NCBI GenBank assembly: GCA_013397865.1
Contig: VZTI01002345.1
Coordinates: forward strand, 482,075 to 546,074
Origin: Struthidea cinerea
Lineage: Eukaryota; Chordata; Aves; Passeriformes; Corcoracidae
Reading direction: 5' to 3'
Length of the DNA: 64,000 bases
Shown here one piece after another: positions 14,301 through 29,300 of this stretch; the stretch's first letter is position 1; the number at the start of each line of letters is the position of its first letter. The notes under the pieces are model-generated. The model searched no databases. It was not told where the DNA came from and worked only from the letters and a program-made list of their open reading frames with translations. The position numbers and the translations under genes were made by a program.

Positions 14301-17300
14301 TCCTTCCCCTTCTGTCAAAAACCCCTGAGCTGTCTCTGATTTTACAAGACAGCAATATTTATAAAGGTGCATTAATCAATCTGAGAGGTGCTGCTGCCTT
14401 CTTCCCACAGAAGTCTGTTCCAAGGCAGCTGGAGAACTCCAAAGTGATCCAGCCACGGACTTCACCAAGAACTTGCACAGAAACTCTCACACAAAAGGCT
14501 CCAAATGTTTTCTGCCCTGCACATGTTCCACATCCCCACATGAACACCACTGTACTTTGCTCACAGCTTTCCTGAGTACCAAGACCAGCACAGTTCACTG
14601 CAGTGGGAAACACACTCCAGGATTTTTTTTCCTCTTGGCAAAGTTGCTTCTTCCCAGCTGTGGTAAAATCAATTTCTCCTCTGACTGCCCCTGTGCAGCT
14701 GACAGCTATTTAGTATGAGGCAAAAAAATAACTTCTTTTTCTCCTCCCAGCTCCCTTACGGGGAAAACCTGGTGGGTTTTGCTGCTGCTCTGCCACCCAG
14801 AAAAGGATTTAAAGGGTGGCAGGACAGACTCTACACCAACTACCCCAACAAGGGATCAAAAGGCTGGAAGTGGTATTGCAAACAGGATTACACACAAAGG
14901 TGAGGGTAAAACAGCTCCCTAGAAGTGGGAACAGGCTGTAACCTGATCTATCTGCAGATCTTGGTATGAGAAGAAAGAAGCTGGTGATTTTTGTGTTATA
15001 GCCAAGCCAATATAACCAGAACAGCCTGGCACCCCCTCAGCTCATGGGCCAGCTCTCTGACCCTTTGGGGAACAAACAAAAAGCTATCCCAGGAGAAAAT
15101 CAGCTTGGCTCCCTAAAGCTTTTAGCACAAGGCCAGAAAACCACTGCTGTGCCCAGGGAAGAGAGGATTGGCTCCCTCCCCTCAGCAGCGGCTACCTCTG
15201 AGATCATCTCAGCTGCAACACGAAACCACAGACAAAGGGATGAAAAATGATACTGAGCTCACAAATTCCAGCCTGCAGAACTTGCTAATTCCATTAGAAC
15301 AGCAGATTTTAATCACCAACAGCATTCAGTGAACCTGTACAGGGCCATGACATAAAATTAAGTTTTCTGAGAAGGCAGTGATAAATTCAGAAACAATAAA
15401 GGGATTAAGAGTTTGCATCCCCCATCCAGCTCATTGTTTTAATGTCATGATCTTGTAGTAGGAAACATTTAGTTCTGTAAATCTGTAATAGGTACATAAC
15501 GTTTGAGAATATATTGATAAAAGTAGTTTTCAGGGTTTGGAAAGCAGGACAATCCTCTCCATTATGAAAATAAATAACACTGCAAACAGCTCCTAGAGCA
15601 CAGCTGCCATTATCTACAGGAAAACATGTTCTGTAACAGTTAAAAGTACAGGACTAGAGGTTGAAATATTCTGCCATAAGCTCCAGAACTGGTCTCTCTT
15701 GATTACAGGAATGCATTACTTCTTTGCCTCACTGCTGGCTTGACCTAGACAGTTTAGCAGCTCTTAGCAAGCACCAACCTACATTTCTAATTATATCAGA
15801 ATTCCCATTACCAGCAGATACGGTGTAAAATCCAACTAAATTCAATTTATGGTGTCCCAAGTAAATTCAAAAGCAACGTCCTTTGCGGAGCCCTCCTTCA
15901 CTCTCAGGTGCAAGCACAGATATTCCCTAACCAGAACTGCTTGGAATCTATGAAATGCACTTATTTCAGAAGTCACACCTGTCATTCACCTCCCTGAGCC
16001 ACATGCCAAGCTGGCTTAAATAATGACTCTGACAGGCAATAAACACCCTTAAAGAACCTCAAGGAAATTAAAGTAAAAAAGGCAACACGGAGCATTTTAA
16101 AGCACCATTTGTGGGTTACATGTTCTGTTGAAGCTGACCACTAGAAATTCTGTCATTCTCATCTTGATTCAAACAAAGGTCAGAGCCACAGACATTCCTG
16201 GAAGCTTTAACTATCCAAGAGAGGTAAAGCCACACTCTTGCAGTTATCCACTACGATATTTAGGCACAGGTGTGAGAAGAGAGGCATTCCCTGACATCCC
16301 ATGAGTACCTAACACTTCCAAACAACCTGAAGTGCTCTCTCCACTGGACCAAGGCTAGGATTCTGTAGGAACAAAATGCCTTTGATCCAGATGATAAAAA
16401 TGTGTTTGTTGATTAAGCAAAGCTCAAATACACAAATACATCCACACACATGTGTACATACCTACAGACATCACTACACCAGAAACGAAAATACAGTGTG
16501 AGTGAAGATATTTAAGTCTTGCTTGCAGGCAAAAGGAGAAATAATAGCTGACTAACTTGAAGAGAGTGAGAAAACAGGACAGACATCAGCTTTAGAACAC
16601 CCTTTCTGCTTACAGAAAGGCCTCTCAAGCCAGTCAGCAGTGGTGCCAACAGGTGCCAACACATCAGCAAAGCGCACCATTTTATGTGTGAAGGGCCTCT
16701 GACAGACCCACATCAAAGTATGGCTTAGCCTTTAAAAAGCCAAAATAATATGCAGAACATCCACGTGATGTCTGCAAGACAGAGTCTCTTCAAGAAGCAA
16801 ATTAGGTGCTTGGATTTTTCCCCCTATCCTTGCACAGGCAGCCACAAGGAAGAATATTTGCAAAGGGATGGATACACTTTTCATATAAAATGAATTCAGA
16901 CTCTTCAGAAGTTTGCAAAGATCACCCTGCATCCTCCAGAATGTCGCACTCACCTCTGCTCAATGCCAAGATGTGCATTGATGCTGGCATACCGAGCTGT
17001 GCCAGTGAGATTTTTGTCTTCTCTGTATGGTATGTGTTGCCTTGTCCTGTTGTCCCGGTACTTTTTGGCCAAACCAAAGTCAATAAGGAATAACTTCAAG
17101 AAAAATGAAAATAGGTTAGATTCCTGTACAATTCCCGAAATTCCCAACTTCTTTCACTAGGCATTAGCTATGTTTTAAGACACCCAGACAATGTAACAGC
17201 CTACAGTTAAAAGAAGCAAAGTAACAGTGCGGAGGCGCAACCAGCTTTAACTAGTCAGTTAAAAACTTAATGGTGAATTAGTTCAAGCCTTTCCTCGATC

Positions 17301-20300
17301 CCCTGGAATAAGATTAGATGGTGCTACTCAGCATCTGTAGCTTAGTTCTACACTATTTTCTATCACTATTGTAGACTGATGACTGCAGTGCACAGCTGAG
17401 GGAGGAAGATGTGTGAAAGCACATCCCAAACCCCACTGGCACCGGAGCAGGTCACACACACGGAGTTAATGGCAGCTTAATACGCACGAGGCACATCCTG
17501 CAACTCCTGTCTCAAAGAACAGTGGCCATTCTGCAGAGCACAAGGCCAAAGCCTTCCCCAGTAAACAAGACAGCTTGTTCCTGGCTCGTTTTAAGGCTCC
17601 CAGAACACTGTCACAGCAGCAGGACAAACTCGCTGGTTTTAACGCAGCCAGGAAGCTGGAGCCAAGGAACAGGATCCCATTCGGGTTTCTAATAACCAAG
17701 CTTGCCCAATGATTTGGTATTTAGCAACCTGAGTGTGTGGTAATTAGTGTGTGGTAATCACTGTGCTGCCAGCCAGCCCACCTACAAAGGGTAATCCAGG
17801 CTGTACCTTCTGGGACAAGATTTCAGGAGTAGGCAAAAAAAGCTGAGGCAGAAGGAGTACATAAGGAGCCTTTCAAATTCTAGCACTCAGGCTTCAAGCT
17901 ACAAATCCTGATTCCAACACTGGATTAATGCTACAGGATCAAGGACTACAATCCCTACAGACTGATCAGTGCTGCAAAAGCAACCTGGGTGGGGGAAGAA
18001 CGTGATGGAAAGAAGATATTTAAAGTTTGATCAAGTCTCGGTAAAAACCAACTCAGTATCACCTTAAAGCTGATTCCAGAACTGAAGATACATCTTTAAA
18101 AGCAAACTGGAGACTGAAATACATCCAAGGCTGAAATGAGGGGTCACTGGCACACTGAAAGTGCTGTGAATTAGGAAGTTCAACTCAACATGAAGTATCC
18201 AAGATACAGAAAGTTTCTGAATTGCACAGTAGCTATGGTTTAGAATGCTGGTTCAAGAAGATTTACCAACTACAGTAGCCTAGACAGGAAAAAGCAAAGC
18301 TAAAAACCTCTGAAACTCCAGGTGTCAGAGCAGAAAACCTGGGGTTGAAGTTTTGCCATGATTGATAAGCAAACACAAGGTACTGCAGTTCTACATTTGC
18401 TGTTCTGGTGAAAGTCACCCTGAAAGCCCAGAATGCTTGGAGCAAGGGGACATAAATCCCAAGTTTTTAAATCAGCTACACTGCTCAGACAGCTCAGCAA
18501 GGTGTGGGTCTGGGCTGTGCTGCACCCACTACAGGTAGCTACTCAGTGAGCATGGCTATGTTCCCTGGCTCCCAGGAAATCATCTGATACGCCAGGAAAT
18601 ATTTGATATTGAATCCCACAGCAGACAGTATAAAGCTTTACACGATTCCCGTGCTGCAACTTTCCTAGAAGAAAAGCCTGAGCTCAAATGCAATCCCTCA
18701 TTTTCCGATTTGGTCCACAACACAGACCTGTAACTGGGTTATTATTTTCCAGCACCAGCTTCCCTGGGGAAGTTTACTCTGTTCCCTAGCTTAGGATCAG
18801 TCTGTATTTCCCTGTGGATGGGTGGAAGGCAAAGGAGTGAGTCCCTCCTGGAAAGAATTAAGCTGGGAGACACAGCCCAGTTTGGATGAGCACAGAATGT
18901 CCCAATGCCAGCCCTCAGGAACACATTCCCAGATAACCTCACACCACCTTCATTCTATTTGTTGCACTATCAGCAGGAAACTGGAGAAGTAGGGCACGAT
19001 TTTTGCCAAGAGCAACTAGAGAAGTAGATCAAAGTGTGTGCCTCTGATAAGAAGTTTCAGAAGCAGACAACAGAAGCCTGTCAGCTTGTGTACAGCAGGA
19101 ATCCGCCTGGGATTTAATCCGTGGAGGCTACTGTGGAAAGCTGTGCACCAATGGCCCAGCTCCCGAGCAGTGATTCATATTCAGCAATTTCCAGCTGTCC
19201 TGATACCAACTGGCAACTGTCTTCCTCTCTCTGCAATTCATCTTCTCTTCAAGAGTCAGAAATACATTACACACTACAAGATAAGCTCCTGCTTCTCCAA
19301 GACACAGCTTGTTGGAGCAATTTCAGTTTTTAAGCACAATGGATGAAAATATTAAGTCTTCGTTACATGTTTGGGGTGATTTTGAACAAAAACTGCACGG
19401 GGAGGATTCTGGCTGAAGTGGTAACAGAACGTCTCCACGCACATCCTTAGAAACTGCAGGAACCCTTCAGGAAGGCAAGCAGGAGCCCTGCTATTCCATG
19501 TCTATCCTTCACCACATTTTTAGGAGACTGCCTTTTGAGTTGGAAAGACCAAAAATCAAACCTGCACCTGAAATCAAGCACGTACATTTAGCCCTATCAA
19601 AGTTTAGAAATAATTCCACAATTTAAACAAGCGCCACAGGGAAACATCTTAGTAATGTTACATGTTTGCCAAGTATGTCTGAATAATGCCAACATAAGAG
19701 GTGCTTTTGCAAGGTCTACATTCTCCAGAAAAACGAAATAAAAAACAAAAAATAAACCAAACCAAACCAAACAAAAAAAAAAAAAAAAAAAAAAAAAAAC
19801 CAAAACAAAAAAAAAGCACATGAATTTGGGGTTGAGGTTGGAATAGGAGACAGTTCAGACCTGGTTTAATCCTGAGAAAGATGGGTCCTGAGAAGTACTA
19901 ACAGTCATGCTTCTTTTCCTCTTCCCCACTGGAGATTCTAAACACTGAACAAACAATAGAGGGTGGCAGTGCATCAAACAGTCTTGCTTACATTGCAACA
20001 TTGGCCGGCGCAGACAGGCAACACCGAGGCGTTCGAGAAAGAACAGGGTAGCCAAATGCCATCCTTCTTCCACCAAGCACTGTACTTTTCAAAAAAACTG
20101 CATGTTTCCATCTTTTTTGAGTATTATTTTTATTATTTATAGTAGTATATATATTTTTTTTTTTCCAAGGAGAAAATTTGACAGATGGGACAAGGTAAAT
20201 TTCAACTGTGAGCTGCTCCAAAAAGGCACTGCCTTAACCAGGGATAGCAATGGTGACATTTGGCTCTATTAAAAAAGGAAATTCAAGTTTTTGCTTACAA

Positions 20301-23300
20301 AAGCAGCCTTTGGTTCCACAAACTGCCCTTCCCCCAAAAGACATTTAGAAAAAGTAAATCTTCAGTAAGGAAGAGGTAGAAGGCATTTAGTCACCTTAAA
20401 GTTTACTTTCATAAGCATGCAGGGCTTATTTCTAGCACAGCTGGAAATTCATCTTTTAAGGTGGGAGCAAAATTTCTCCCAATCACCAAATTAAAATTTG
20501 GGAAAAAAATCAATTTCATTTTGTTTTAAATATAACTGCCAGGAAGCTACTGGAACAAGATTACCATGCTGTTCTAGTCTTTGTGGTTGATTTTCTTTGA
20601 ACTGTGTAGAGTCATGTCTAAAAACCCCAAAACTACACTTGGTTACAAAAAGAAACATTAAATGCTGTATGGTGGCAAGTGTTTCCTAGACAAAGCACTT
20701 GATTCCAAACTGAAGGAACCTATTCCCCATTTTCAGGTCAAACTATGAATTTGCACTTGGGTCAGGAACTACCTCCCTAATTTCTAACCCCCTGAAACGT
20801 AAGTGAAGCCCATGCCCACAGACAGTGTTTTACCACCACATCATTGCATGGCTCCCTAACCGGGGAAAAAAATCGAATGGTTTGTAGGCAATTTTGTCTT
20901 TCATTTCAGCTGATGCAAATCTAATGTGTTCCTCCTCTAAAGTAAGCACAGCAGCAATTTCTAGGCCATTAATCCACACCAAGATGAACTGGAGTGCAGC
21001 AATGCCAACCTAGCATGACTGTGCAAAAGTATAGAAAAATGGCCCAAAAAGAACAATTGGAAATCAGAAACTAAAACTAGGAAAAAACCAAAATAAAAGT
21101 TTTCAAGTTCTACTTTGAGTCATGCCAGAAAATTAAGGAGCCTAAACTGCTCAACACAGCAGAGAAAAATAGAGCTGTACAGAGTGAAAGTATGAAACTT
21201 GGGAACAAACGAAGTTTAACAGCAACAGGATTACATAAAGATTGCCTTTCAGCTGGAATTAGAAGCTTTTCCAACAATGGTTGTCTCTGAACACTCAGTG
21301 CATTGCACCTCTTCAGACAAGAGCTGTTATCTCACATTATCCAAGCTTTCCCCTTCTAACGCTCATGGCCCTGAAGTTGGCATTCATACAGGCAAACAAA
21401 GGTAAACATTTTGATTACTGGTAGTGCCTAACGAGATGAGACATCCTGGGATGGCATATAGAGAAGATAAGTGGGAATCTTGCTTCCAATAAACAGCTTG
21501 ATCACGTACATTTGTCCTGAAGTTAATTTCTAATCAGTAGCATGCTTAATGCATTGCCAATGCTGCCTGTCTGCCCGAGCTCGACATACAAATTGCAGGA
21601 TTAAGCATATTTCACTCAAGAAAACTAAAAATAAAAAGAAAAAGCTGCTTTCTAGGCAGGAAACATGCACTTCTGACTATGTTTACCCATCCCAAAAGGT
21701 GTAACAACCTCAGCCCACCCCCCACCCACCCCCAGCTTTTTTTCCCCCACAAAGTAAACTGAGACAAAATTTTTGTTGTACAACAGGTATTCTACAGCTT
21801 AACAGTTTTCCATCAACATCATTGCACCATTTCTTTTATTTATAAAGGCATCTGCATGTTAGCTCTTGGTCTCATCCACAATTCTGATGGTTGAAGAGAC
21901 TTTACCAGTCTGTCACTGCAAGATTTAATGCCCTGCTGACTGGTAGGTCAGGAGCTCCCACGTTGGCACAAATTCTTTTCATCCTAGGAAGCCAGCCCCA
22001 AAGCCAAAGATAAGATTTGACTTCATCATAGAGGAAAAAAAATGCTGTGACAACAGACATCTTGAGAGAAGTAGTCAAGTATTGGCTAGGGTTAGTTTAT
22101 AACCTTGTTGCAAGTCTAGAAATCATCTTGCAATCAAGTGCATCTTCCAGGGTGGGTCAGAGACCCGCAGCATTTACAAGTGGACACCAAGAAAACCAAG
22201 TTCTCACACCCAAGAACTGTGGTTTAGCATCCAAAACAGCAGTTTTAGCAATGAATTTTACAGAAGTTGTGCAGCTGGAATCAAATCACACAGGCATTCC
22301 CTCTGGAGCTTGGAAACAAAGAGCTTTGGACTAACCTTATTACAGTGACGCCCAATACCCATTAGGAAGTTATCTGGTTTAATGTCTCTGTGTATAAAAT
22401 TCTTTGTGTGCACATATTCAATTCTACTGATCATCTGTAAAAAAAACCAGCAACATGTAAGATTTCAAAGAGAGCAAGACATTTCATTAAACCTTCAATG
22501 AAAGCATGGATTTTTAGTTACCTTCCTCTGCAACTTCAGTTTATGTATTTGCTTAATGAAAACCAATTTTTTAAAACGCTGTCTGAATAAAATTTTTGCA
22601 TGTTAAAATCCCATAATCTTGGTCAGAACCTGGCAGATTAAATACTGGAATATTTCCCAGATATTGAAGTTCGTGTTTCTTACTATAGCATCGTAATAAA
22701 AATATTTATTTTCCATTACTTTAAAGGTTTTATAGCTACCACAGGCCGATTTTAAAGCTCACTCCCTCCCCCCCGTCCCAGTTACTCATTCATCTGATTA
22801 CTCATTCATCAAACATCACTTTTGCAGGTAACAGTTTTCATGGAGCAAGTCACAACTTGATGGTGGCCCATCCTGTCATATCTAGGCTACCCCGGTCCCA
22901 GAATATCTGGAGACATGGAGAAACTCTGGCACATCTGTGTCATCATACAGGGCCAACCCATTTCCTGTGGGTGAGATCACAGCCCATGGTTATGTGGCAC
23001 AGCTCTGCAGCTCCTCGAACACTCCTCTTGCAGGCCTGAGTTGAGTTGTTACATCACAGCCCTGCCAGCTGTTTGCTGGACTGTGCCCTAAAAGCCACTT
23101 CTGAGCGCTGATATCCCCCATTTCTGCCTGTTTCCCAGCTGACAGCTAATTAGTGTTTATCATCCAAAGGAACACTGCACAAACCCCTCGTGGATTCCCT
23201 GGAGATGCTGTCACACCCAGACTCTGGCTAAGTGAGCAGGCAAATGGCTCTCTAAAGCAAGCACATCACCCTCTTAGGGCAGCTGAGAGCAGGGACAGCT

Positions 23301-26300
23301 GACCTTGTCTCCAGACAAATGCCTTGGGCTTCCTTGGCCAAGAGCCTGGGATTCTACGAGCATCTGGCTAAGTGACAACTTGGTACTGACATCAATTACG
23401 TAATATTAGATGAAATTTCAACTACCATTGAAAAATTCAACTTGAAAAACCCTCACTGCTTTTCAAGGAGCTGAAGGCAGCACAATCAAGCTATTTATTA
23501 AGCAGCAAGAAATAAATATGGCTGCTTGTTTCAAATGCTGTTTTCTCATGACCAAGTTGGAAAATTATCAACTGCTATAAAAAAAGACTTAAGAGAGTTT
23601 TAGAGGCCTTGATTATGTTGGAGGTAGAGTGGCATCTCCACTAGCAGCTTTAAGAACTGTCTATGAGGACCAAACAAGCAAGACAGTTATTATTAGCTCA
23701 CTGTCTGGTCCTAGAGGCTACAGGAGGGTGTGAGAGCACGGGGACAGACTTGCATGTTGTCACCACAGGTCCTATTGAATCAGCTCACCCACAAGAGGAG
23801 ACTTTCAGCTCCCCTACCACAACCCCTATGGTGATACTGGCAGCGAATCCACCCAGAATAGTCTTTAATATTTGAATGAAGTTGGCCTTAAAGCAGCAGC
23901 ACGAAGGAGCTGTAGCTGCAGTGCCCTCCCACTCCGTGCATTCTGTAGGGCAGAGCACACAGAAACCACCATTACTTTGTCCCTATTTAGGTCAAGTGTT
24001 CGCTTAGATGTATAAAACACTGCATCAATAATTGAACCCACTCTGCAGAGAATCCCTCAGGGCTCTGACGCTGCTCCCAGCAAGGTGTGCACATACCTGG
24101 TCTGCTAGCATAAGTACTGTTTTCATCGTAAACCTGCGAGAACAGAAGTTGAAGAGGTCTTCCAGGCTGGGCCCGAGAAGATCCATGACTAGAACATTGT
24201 AGTCCTTTTCTTGACCATACCACCTGCAACAAAGGAAATGATCCAGGATTAGCAGGAACCCTAATGCAGCCCAGGATACCATCAGCGCTCTCAGCTGCAA
24301 GGGCTCATCGCTGACTAATGTTCCATCTTGAAAGCTAACGAGAAATTAATGCTGGTAGTGTCTTATTTTTCCTGGAAACAAAAGTCTGAGCACAAACCAG
24401 AACACACAAGTTGGCAATTTTCCCTGAAGAGAAAACACTGCTACACTTCAACAACCGAAATACCAAACACCAGAATGAAAATGCAACCAAAGCAGCAGTG
24501 TCCTTATACTGAGGGGTGTATACAACACCTGGACTGAAATTCATCTGCAGGACACCTTACACTCACTGTTCCTGCATCATTTCCCTTCACAAAACCATCT
24601 TGACATGCTTTAGGCTTTGTTTTCAGGTTTGACTCCTCTGCACCAGACCAAAGCATCTCCCTCATATACTTCTTAATTTATTTCCCAATTTAAAAATGCC
24701 AGTCAAGTTCTATTGTCCGATTAAGTTACATATAAAGACTTTTTATCAGGTTTTCAACATCACAGAGAGCACTTAAGTGTCAGAAAAGCAAAAGTAGAAA
24801 TATAACAAAATACTAATTGCAGCTATACTGTGATAGTCACCTTTAAGTGCCTAATACATAAATTTTGGGCAAAAATAAAGGCTAACAGTGCTGTGAGGAC
24901 AAGCAGAAGTCCTTCCACGGATATTTTCCTTTCCAATCCATGTTTAACATTTTCATCATAGCACTGCTTTATTGTATCTGTAACGGGAGCTGCCCATCTA
25001 AGCTGCCTGAGCAGATCTGGAGGCACACCCTGGACTCCTGCACATCTTAGCTGTGAATCTCCACAGGTGGAAGACAGGGCTGCAACATTCTCCTCTCCAG
25101 TCCTTCTGCACATCCCAGATAACCACGGTTAAGTGTCAGCTGTGTGTGAAAAACTGCTTTTGAAGCTGACATGACACCTGGTTGATCAGAAGGCTGCAAT
25201 TTTGCCTTTTCTGAGCTCCTGATCCTTATGTCAAGGACCTACTGCCAGTAATCCATGGAGAACTGCCCTCAATTTCCCAAGAACAGTGGCACAGACAAGG
25301 TAGCCCAAGGATGTACCTCATAATAAGAGCATGCAGATAAAAAAAATAACTCAAGATTCAGCTAAAGTAGCAGCTGGGGCTTAAATATCTGTACAGACAC
25401 TGTATTTCCACTTTAGGCAATGACTCCAGTACACCAATGCGTGGTTGTCTGGAAAACAGTTACCACTGATAAAGTCAACAAATTCCTTGGTACTCACAGG
25501 ATTCCAAGCTTAGCTGGGGTAGTAAAATAAAATGTTTACAAAGCCAGGGAGAAAAGATTCTATATTTGGATTTGTTTCAGGAACTACTGGCCTGTACCTT
25601 CCCACTGTCTGGATTCTAGTAGAAACCATGCCCTTCATCCTGCATTGTTATAAATCTGATCAAAGTTATGTATGAGCTGTGCCTCACACTCCTTGTTTTA
25701 CAGATCAGTCTAGGACCTTTATTCATTCCCTGCATCAAAATGGGATGCAGAAAATATGTATTTTGAAAGCAGTCATTCATTCAAATGAAATGTCAACAGA
25801 ACAGCTCTATAAACAACTCCAGGGGTCGCAGGTGAAAATGGAACATTACCGTCACCTAAAGTAATGAAAATTAGAGCAAATGACCTGCCTAGGTACTCTG
25901 TCCTATGAAACTTAAGTTTGTTGGGAAAAAAAACTAGAGTAATGGGCTGAAATGAAGAATTCTAAGGAGTAAATGAAGATCTCGATAAAGTACTGTTTTC
26001 TTCAAGGGACGGAATTCTAACTGAGATGCCGAGTGTAATTGTTCAGCACAGCAATGGGTCAGTGCCCAAGAGATGCAGTGTAAGGGAAAAGGATCAAAGA
26101 CCAGCCTTCACTGGAGCTAAGAAAATTTAGTCACAGCCTCACAGACAAGGTGAAGCTGATGCAAAGGAAGCCCACCCTGGAAGGTACATTTAAAAATCCT
26201 TTTTGATCCTCCACAGGGATCTGTCTGCTGAGTAAGTGCAGTAATTCAGGATGATTGCACAACCTCTGTTTGGCCTATTTCTATGTATGAACAAGAAAAT

Positions 26301-29300
26301 TCTCATCTCCTGACCATTCTGCACCGCTGGAAAGCACATCCAATTCTCCAAGACAAAGAAATAAGGCAGAACCTCTTAATATTTCATTTTCATGTTTACC
26401 TGCCTGTAATTCCTCACTGAAGACTGGGACACCTATTCATTTCACTACTGGCAACGGGAATTTCTTCCAAGGTATCAGAGTAACTTGTGTTTTATTTACT
26501 TTGCTAACACTCCAAGTAAGTTTTCATTTCCCTTGGAACATTTCCAGGGAAAATGGGATTAAGGAGTAAAGCCACATCATGTCCATTCAAGGTGTAGGAC
26601 CTGCTACTACTGGCAGCTCTGAATGAAAGAACATTAGAAGTCTTGGCTTTTCTTAGAAAAACTTGGATATTAGGATATACAAAAGCTGGTGTCCCAAAAA
26701 GAGATCTTCACACGTTCTAATACTGCAGCCACAGGGAAACTTGGAATTATCTATTAATATGAGGCAATGATCCATACAAAGCCCTGGGCAACTATTAGGA
26801 GGCACTGGCATCTCAGAATACAAGAGTGCCCACATGTCTGATAGAGATCCATGGACTTCTGTCAGCACACTTGGAAGTCCTTTCCGTCCTAATAAAGTTG
26901 AGGAAGCAACACATTTTAAGTAGGGAGAGTTTTGGAGGGGAGTGAAAAGTGGGAGCAAGAGATTTAACTGCTTGAGAGCTCACTTTGGGTGGGTAATTAC
27001 TCTGATTTACTTATATACAATGTATTATTTCAAGAAGACAAGCTAACTTTGGGTGGGTAATTACTCTGATTTACTTATATACAATGTATTATTTCAAGAA
27101 GACAAGCTAATTTACTAGAAAAAGTTCTCCTAGTCTTTCTCTAATTGATTCCTACTGTGCTTTACATCCTTACACAAAACATAAACAGGACACAATCATG
27201 AGGAATAAATAGTTCAGCTTACCCTTGAACAGGCAGTGTCACGCAAACATCTGATACAGACGTCACAAACCTACTTGAGCTTCAAGGTGTGCCCAAGCTC
27301 CCAGGCAGGAAAATGCTTCATCACTCTCCCTTCCCTCATCTCTTTAAAGCTACGTATCAAACTCTGCCAATTAGTCAGAACACAGTAAACCTCTTCTGTG
27401 AAGCTTTCTATCAGAGCATGGTTAAAGGCTGAGCACAGCGACCTTAATTTGACTTCAGTGACTTGTCTATGCGACAGACCAAGACTGGCCACGTCACCAA
27501 GTTTCCAAATCATGTGGTTTGAGAGCCTCATCTATTACCCCAGCATAAACACAGAGCTGAAATTTTCTAACATCTTGGATTTCAGTATCTGAGCTCTGTG
27601 GGAACATCTAAGTCACACCACACAGTGGTTTGAAAGTGTTTAGTTTCCAAATAAGACACAATAAAGCAGGTATGATGTCAGGTCACGTGACAAGTGGATG
27701 TTTACTTCAACTGACATGGGGTGGTTTTCTAAATTCTCTTGACTAGCCTTGAGACAAGGAAGTGAAGTCTTGATGTGTATCTAGGGCTTGGTGGCAAACA
27801 TCGTAGTCAGCTCTACCCAAACTTAAAATCCTTTTGCCTTTTCAGAGCTGCATCTTTCAAAAAATCAATAATGTCTATTTTAGCAACTGCATATTTTGTA
27901 AATAATGTCAAGGACAAAAGAAATGTTTGAGGAAGCATTTGTTAACTGCTTGGTCGGTTGTGTTTGGATTTTTTATTTGCTTTACCTAAGAAAACATTTC
28001 ATTTGGTTATTATAGTATTTTTTTCACATCTTCCTTTGAAATGGTCAAACAGAACTAGGCCAACTAGCAGAGAAAGGGGGGTGAAGGGCTAACAGAATGC
28101 ACACACAGGCCACGAAATTCCAGCCTAGTTTCACACTCCTGTGCCACTCACACAATTCCAATCAAGAACCAGCAGTTTCATTCACTACACTGGCAATTAC
28201 AGTAATTACAACAAGGTAACAAACCCAGCACAAATACCAAAAATGGGTGAGAAATCAATAAAAGGATTCAGAAGATTCACATTAAAAAAAAAAAACAAAT
28301 TTAGATCAAAATGAAGGAAATTACTGAATTAGTAAATGACAGCTGTTACTCAATGGTGAAGAAACCCCAAACCCCAGAATTCTGAAGCCATGGAGGCAGT
28401 AAGGGCACCTCACTTCGCCTACAGCTTATATAAAAAACCAGAACATGAGCTCAGTGCCACAAAAAACTCTTCCCACCACCAGACAAACCACGACAAGACC
28501 ATTTTGTTCCCACTTAATAAAAGCTCTCCTCAATCAGCATCTGCTTTGCCAGGTAACCCATCCTCCACTAAAGGCTTCTGTCAGCTCCATCACTGACTGT
28601 TCCCACAGGGGCTCTGGCAACCTGGAATTACAAACACAACTACAGGAGGCTGTGCTGTTGTGAGACAAAAAATATCTCCTGGTGCCTCACTGCAGGGAAA
28701 GACAATGCTTCCAACACTGGAATATTTAAACTCAAATCTTTACACTTCCAGAAACGTTTATACTCCTATTACAAAAAGGGAGATTTTGACTTGTTTGACG
28801 TTACATAAACTTCTACCACTTTCATAAATTATGGTGTGTGACCCTATGATTACTCTGTGTAATCCTATGTAATTAAGTTTCCCAGCACTTGGGATTTCAA
28901 GCAACAAGTGAAAGAGCTCTCGTGACAGAAATGGAGATCGTCAAAAGAACGCAGGTGGATAAAAAAAGCTGTTAGAACAAAAACGTAAGGTGAAAAAGCA
29001 AGCTGGAAAGAACTTGCTAATAGAATTACCTGAGATCACCTAATTAGTAAGTTTGACAAGTCAGCAGGCACATGAGGGTGAATATGCAAGTCTGGAAGGC
29101 CTCATGGACACAAGGGACTCAGACATCCGACAGAAATCCAAATGGCACTGATCTGGTGAATACTCTGGAACTGTAATCCATTCCTGCCAGCCCTAAGTCA
29201 TTTACACAAAGCTCTCTGAACTGGGCATTAGTCAGACACCGTGACTAAAGAGAAAACACTGACCTCCCTGTGATTACATAGCTCTGATATCCCTGAAAAA

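Larger units (their letters stand above)
10409..16953 (-). other. CSNK1A1: CSNK1A1 introns 8 to 5 (gene-free parts)
   Basis: The DNA between exons 9 and 5 holds one CR1 tail (11906-12052) and A-rich tracts 40-90 nt (12635-12682) and about 10-45 nt (13737-13768) past the donors of exons 7 and 6 in transcript direction. I see nothing else. Confidence 0.65.
17094..22335 (-). other. CSNK1A1: CSNK1A1 intron between exons 4 and 5, hosting exon L
   Basis: 5.2 kb, split by the L cassette into about 2.4 kb upstream and 2.8 kb downstream. It contains the A-rich tract 19728-19817 beside L and a C-rich stretch at about 21,717-21,737. No other coding signal. Confidence 0.7.
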
